Source of the DNA: Pseudomonas fluorescens
GTDB lineage: Bacteria > Pseudomonadota > Gammaproteobacteria > Pseudomonadales > Pseudomonadaceae
Direction: 5' to 3'
Assembly (NCBI RefSeq): GCF_005938625.1
Contig: NZ_VCNJ01000002.1
Coordinates: forward strand, 62,001-126,000
Length of the DNA stretch: 64,000 bases
Part shown: positions 61,488-64,000 of the stretch, one piece after another
Numbering within the stretch: the stretch's first letter is position 1
How the letters are laid out: each line of letters opens with the position of its first letter
Position numbers and translations under genes: made by a program
The notes under the pieces: generated by a model
Told to the model about the DNA's origin: nothing
The model's input: only the letters and a program-made list of their open reading frames with translations
The model's database searches: none

Positions 61488-61574
61488 GTAGGAGTGAGCC
61501 TGCTCGCGATAGCGGAGTGTCAGATATAGATTTTTAGCTGACACTCCGCTATCGCGAGCAGGCTCACTCCTACA
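61488..61574. repeat. REP pair with near-perfect 36-base arms
   Basis: TGTAGGAGTGAGCCTGCTCG at 61488 onward, through ATAGCGGAGTGTCAG, is matched by its exact reverse complement ending at 61574; the loop is only about 15 bases. It is the most symmetrical copy in the window and lies between convergent MFS and add genes. Confidence 0.9.
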
Positions 61575-61592
61575 AGGGTTTTGCGGTGTTGC

Positions 61593-62555
<963 letters not shown>

Positions 62556-62626
62556 TCATCAGGTGCAATGACGGCATTCTACAGATGCTCGCCGAAACAA
62601 TTGGCAAAACCTGACCAAGCGATCCA

Positions 62627-63592
62627 TCACACAGCTTCTTGCTCACGGCGATAAGCGTAGGTATCGGCGAAGCGCGACAGCAGGAATTCGGCACAAGTGG
62701 TCGTCGAATATTTGGCTGGATGCTGTGCGTCCTGACAACCGGGCAGGCATTCGATGCGCGTGTCCGGGTGCGGCTCGGCGAAGAACGGCATCGAATAGCG
62801 ATCCACGCCCAGCGGGCTGATTACCCGGTGCGGGGTCGAGCGATAACGATCATTGCTCCAGCGCGCCATCATGTCGCCGAGGTTGACCACGAAAGTGCCG
62901 TCGATCGGTGGCGCGTCGATCCATTCGCCTTTGACATTTTTCACCTGCAGGCCGCCGGCGCTGTCCTGATAGAGCAGGGTGATGCAGCCGTAATCGGTGT
63001 GCGCGCCGGCGCCTTGCTGCTCGGCGGAGCTGGCGGTGTGGCGCGGGGGGTAATGGATCATGCGCAGCACGCTGACCGGATCAACGAAGCGGCTGTCGAA
63101 GAAGTCGCGCTCGATGTCGAGGGCGAGGGTCATAGCGCGCAGCAGGGTTTGCGCGAGGGCTTGCATGTCGAGGTAGTGCTGCTCCATCAAGTCTGCCCAT
63201 CCCGCTTGCGCTGGATGACGGTTCGGCCCGCGTAGAGGTTTTTCCGCGAGCACGTCGGGATGGCTGGCCGGCAGGTGCAGACCCATGTCGAAGGTTTCTT
63301 TGAGGTCGCTGGGTTTGCTCGGGTCGAGTTGCTCAGTGGCGATGGCGCCGTAGCCGCGATGGTGGCGGGTCTGGGTGATGTCGATCTTGAGTTTTTCCGC
63401 TGTGGGCAGAGCAAAAAAACGCTGAGTCTGATCAAGCACGGCTGTGATGCGTTGCGCTGAAATCGGATGACCCTTGATGTAGAAAAAGCCCCATTCGCGG
63501 CAGGCTTGGTCAATCTGCCCGGCGACCGCAGGCCAGGCGTTTTCGTCGTCGGAGTAGAGCGGGCTGATATCGATGATCGGAAGCTGATCCAT
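62627..63592 (-). CDS. Isopenicillin N synthase-like Fe(II)/2-oxoglutarate oxygenase
   Basis: Non-heme iron oxygenase of 321 residues. Start MDQLPIIDISPLYS (63592) with AAGGA upstream. Conserved N-terminal segment CREWGFFYIKGHPI; iron ligands His and Asp in AHTDYGCITLL and a distal His in STPHRVISP, followed by RYSMPFFAEP with the Arg that would bind the co-substrate carboxylate. Substrate unknown. The adjacent add and BMP genes suggest a nucleobase or related substrate, which is only inference. Confidence 0.87.
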   Translation of the reverse strand: MDQLPIIDISPLYSDDENAWPAVAGQIDQACREWGFFYIKGHPISAQRITAVLDQTQRFFALPTAEKLKIDITQTRHHRGYGAIATEQLDPSKPSDLKETFDMGLHLPASHPDVLAEKPLRGPNRHPAQAGWADLMEQHYLDMQALAQTLLRAMTLALDIERDFFDSRFVDPVSVLRMIHYPPRHTASSAEQQGAGAHTDYGCITLLYQDSAGGLQVKNVKGEWIDAPPIDGTFVVNLGDMMARWSNDRYRSTPHRVISPLGVDRYSMPFFAEPHPDTRIECLPGCQDAQHPAKYSTTTCAEFLLSRFADTYAYRREQEAV

Positions 63593-63616
63593 ACACAATC
63601 CTTGAAAAGTACGGGA

Positions 63617-63716
63617 GATCGTTCCCACGCTCCGCGTGGGAATGCCTCAATGGACGCTCTGCGTCCGCTTTTGGCAGGGACGCAGAGCGTCCCGAGCGGC
63701 AGCGTGGGAACGATCG
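63617..63716. repeat. Nested inverted repeat (GTTCCCACGCTCCGCGTGGGAA family)
   Basis: GATCGTTCCCACGCT and AGCGTGGGAACGATC bracket a second pair, GGACGCTCTGCGTCC with GGACGCAGAGCGTCC. Translations of this repeat were once annotated as DUF1534 proteins in Pseudomonas; here it is non-coding. Confidence 0.85.
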
Positions 63717-63728
63717 GGGTCAAGTGGG

Positions 63729-64000
63729 TTACTTCGGCATCTCAGCCTTCATGCCTTCCACGTAATAGTTCATCGACGCCAGTTCCGCATTCGTCGCGCT
63801 CACGCCCGCCGGGATTTTCTCGACCCCGGCCTGATCCTTGATCGGCCCGGTGAACGGCTGGAACGTGCCGCTCTTGATGTCAGCAATGATCTGCTCGGCC
63901 TCGGCTTTCACCGGTGCCGGCACCAGATCGCTGATCGGCAGTTCAACCGTGCCTTCCTTCAACCCGCCCCAGTAGTCCTGGGATTTCCAGGTGTGATCGA
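63729..64000 (-). CDS. BMP-family ABC transporter substrate-binding protein (C-terminal part)
   Basis: Only the last ~90 residues are inside the window; the rest lies beyond base 64000. The visible part has WKSQDYWGGLKEGTVEL, then IADIKSGTFQPFTGPIKDQAG and VSATNAELASMNYYVEGMKA, characteristic of BMP/PnrA-type purine nucleoside-binding lipoproteins. The companion ABC permease and ATPase genes should lie to the right. Same direction as add and the oxygenase. Confidence 0.88.
   Translation of the reverse strand, partial: DHTWKSQDYWGGLKEGTVELPISDLVPAPVKAEAEQIIADIKSGTFQPFTGPIKDQAGVEKIPAGVSATNAELASMNYYVEGMKAEMPK

Noticed and set aside
63617..63716. DUF1534-type small protein
   Set aside because: The segment is a nested inverted repeat; such frames are known artefacts of this Pseudomonas repeat.

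Overview
The window reads as chromosome of a Pseudomonas of the P. fluorescens group. It is GC-rich. The gene order accC-accB-aroQ, a CtpL-type chemoreceptor, a GcbA-type diguanylate cyclase, DUF2333, Nudix, Sui1, speA matches my recollection of the Pseudomonas aeruginosa and fluorescens gene order. Intergenic spaces carry many fluorescens-type REP hairpins. I saw no rRNA, tRNA, transposase, prophage or CRISPR array. Both ends are cut: accC at the left edge and a BMP-family substrate-binding protein at the right edge.

Layout. 1-10.8 kb: housekeeping block (acetyl-CoA carboxylase, dehydroquinase, chemoreceptor plus c-di-GMP cyclase, Nudix, Sui1, arginine decarboxylase). 11.0-14.1 kb: small accessory cassette of a short VgrG, a DUF4123 adaptor and a lipoprotein-type alpha/beta hydrolase. 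14.1-18.4 kb: MATE exporter, small membrane protein, MazG-like protein, tRNA methyltransferase CmoM and two DUF4136 lipoproteins. 18.6-35.4 kb: complete Tad/Flp pilus locus with its PprA/PprB two-component system, prepilin peptidase, pseudopilin genes, assembly genes (DUF3613, tadD, C, B, A, Z, rcpA, rcpC), two tandem Flp pilins and an orphan receiver protein. 35.4-42.1 kb: surface-protein region with a large microsatellite array, an autotransporter, a TpsB-type outer-membrane transporter and a collagen-like repeat lipoprotein. 42.4-46.1 kb: lipid or beta-oxidation-like trio (MaoC, FabG4-type reductase, thiolase). 46.4-49.7 kb: dCache chemoreceptor and RIO1-type kinase lying between two inverted copies of a ~225-bp repeat. 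50.0-54.9 kb: MFS exporter and a CueR-CopA-CopZ copper module with two recognisable CueR operators. 55.0-61.5 kb: MFS exporters, LysR with divergent oxidoreductase and monooxygenase, ArsR-like regulator. 61.6-64.0 kb: adenosine deaminase, a 2-oxoglutarate/Fe(II)-type oxygenase and the BMP lipoprotein.

How it fits together. The Tad section is a self-contained attachment system: PprA/PprB (regulation), FppA (prepilin processing), Flp1/Flp2 (subunits), TadF/TadG (minor pseudopilins) and the RcpA/RcpC/TadZABCD machine. It is followed directly by other surface-exposed or secreted proteins, so 18-42 kb looks like an adhesion and surface neighbourhood. The CtpL-like receptor next to GcbA ties taxis to c-di-GMP signalling.

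The features most worth a second look are the collagen-like lipoprotein next to a TpsB transporter with no recognisable TpsA, the 186-bp octamer/hexamer array upstream of the autotransporter, the VgrG cassette whose only downstream enzyme carries a lipoprotein signal, the two large repeat pairs that could rearrange the Tad and mcp-RIO segments, and the Ala at the -1 site of both Flp pilins. All statements rest on reading the sequence and on recalled family knowledge; no search was run.
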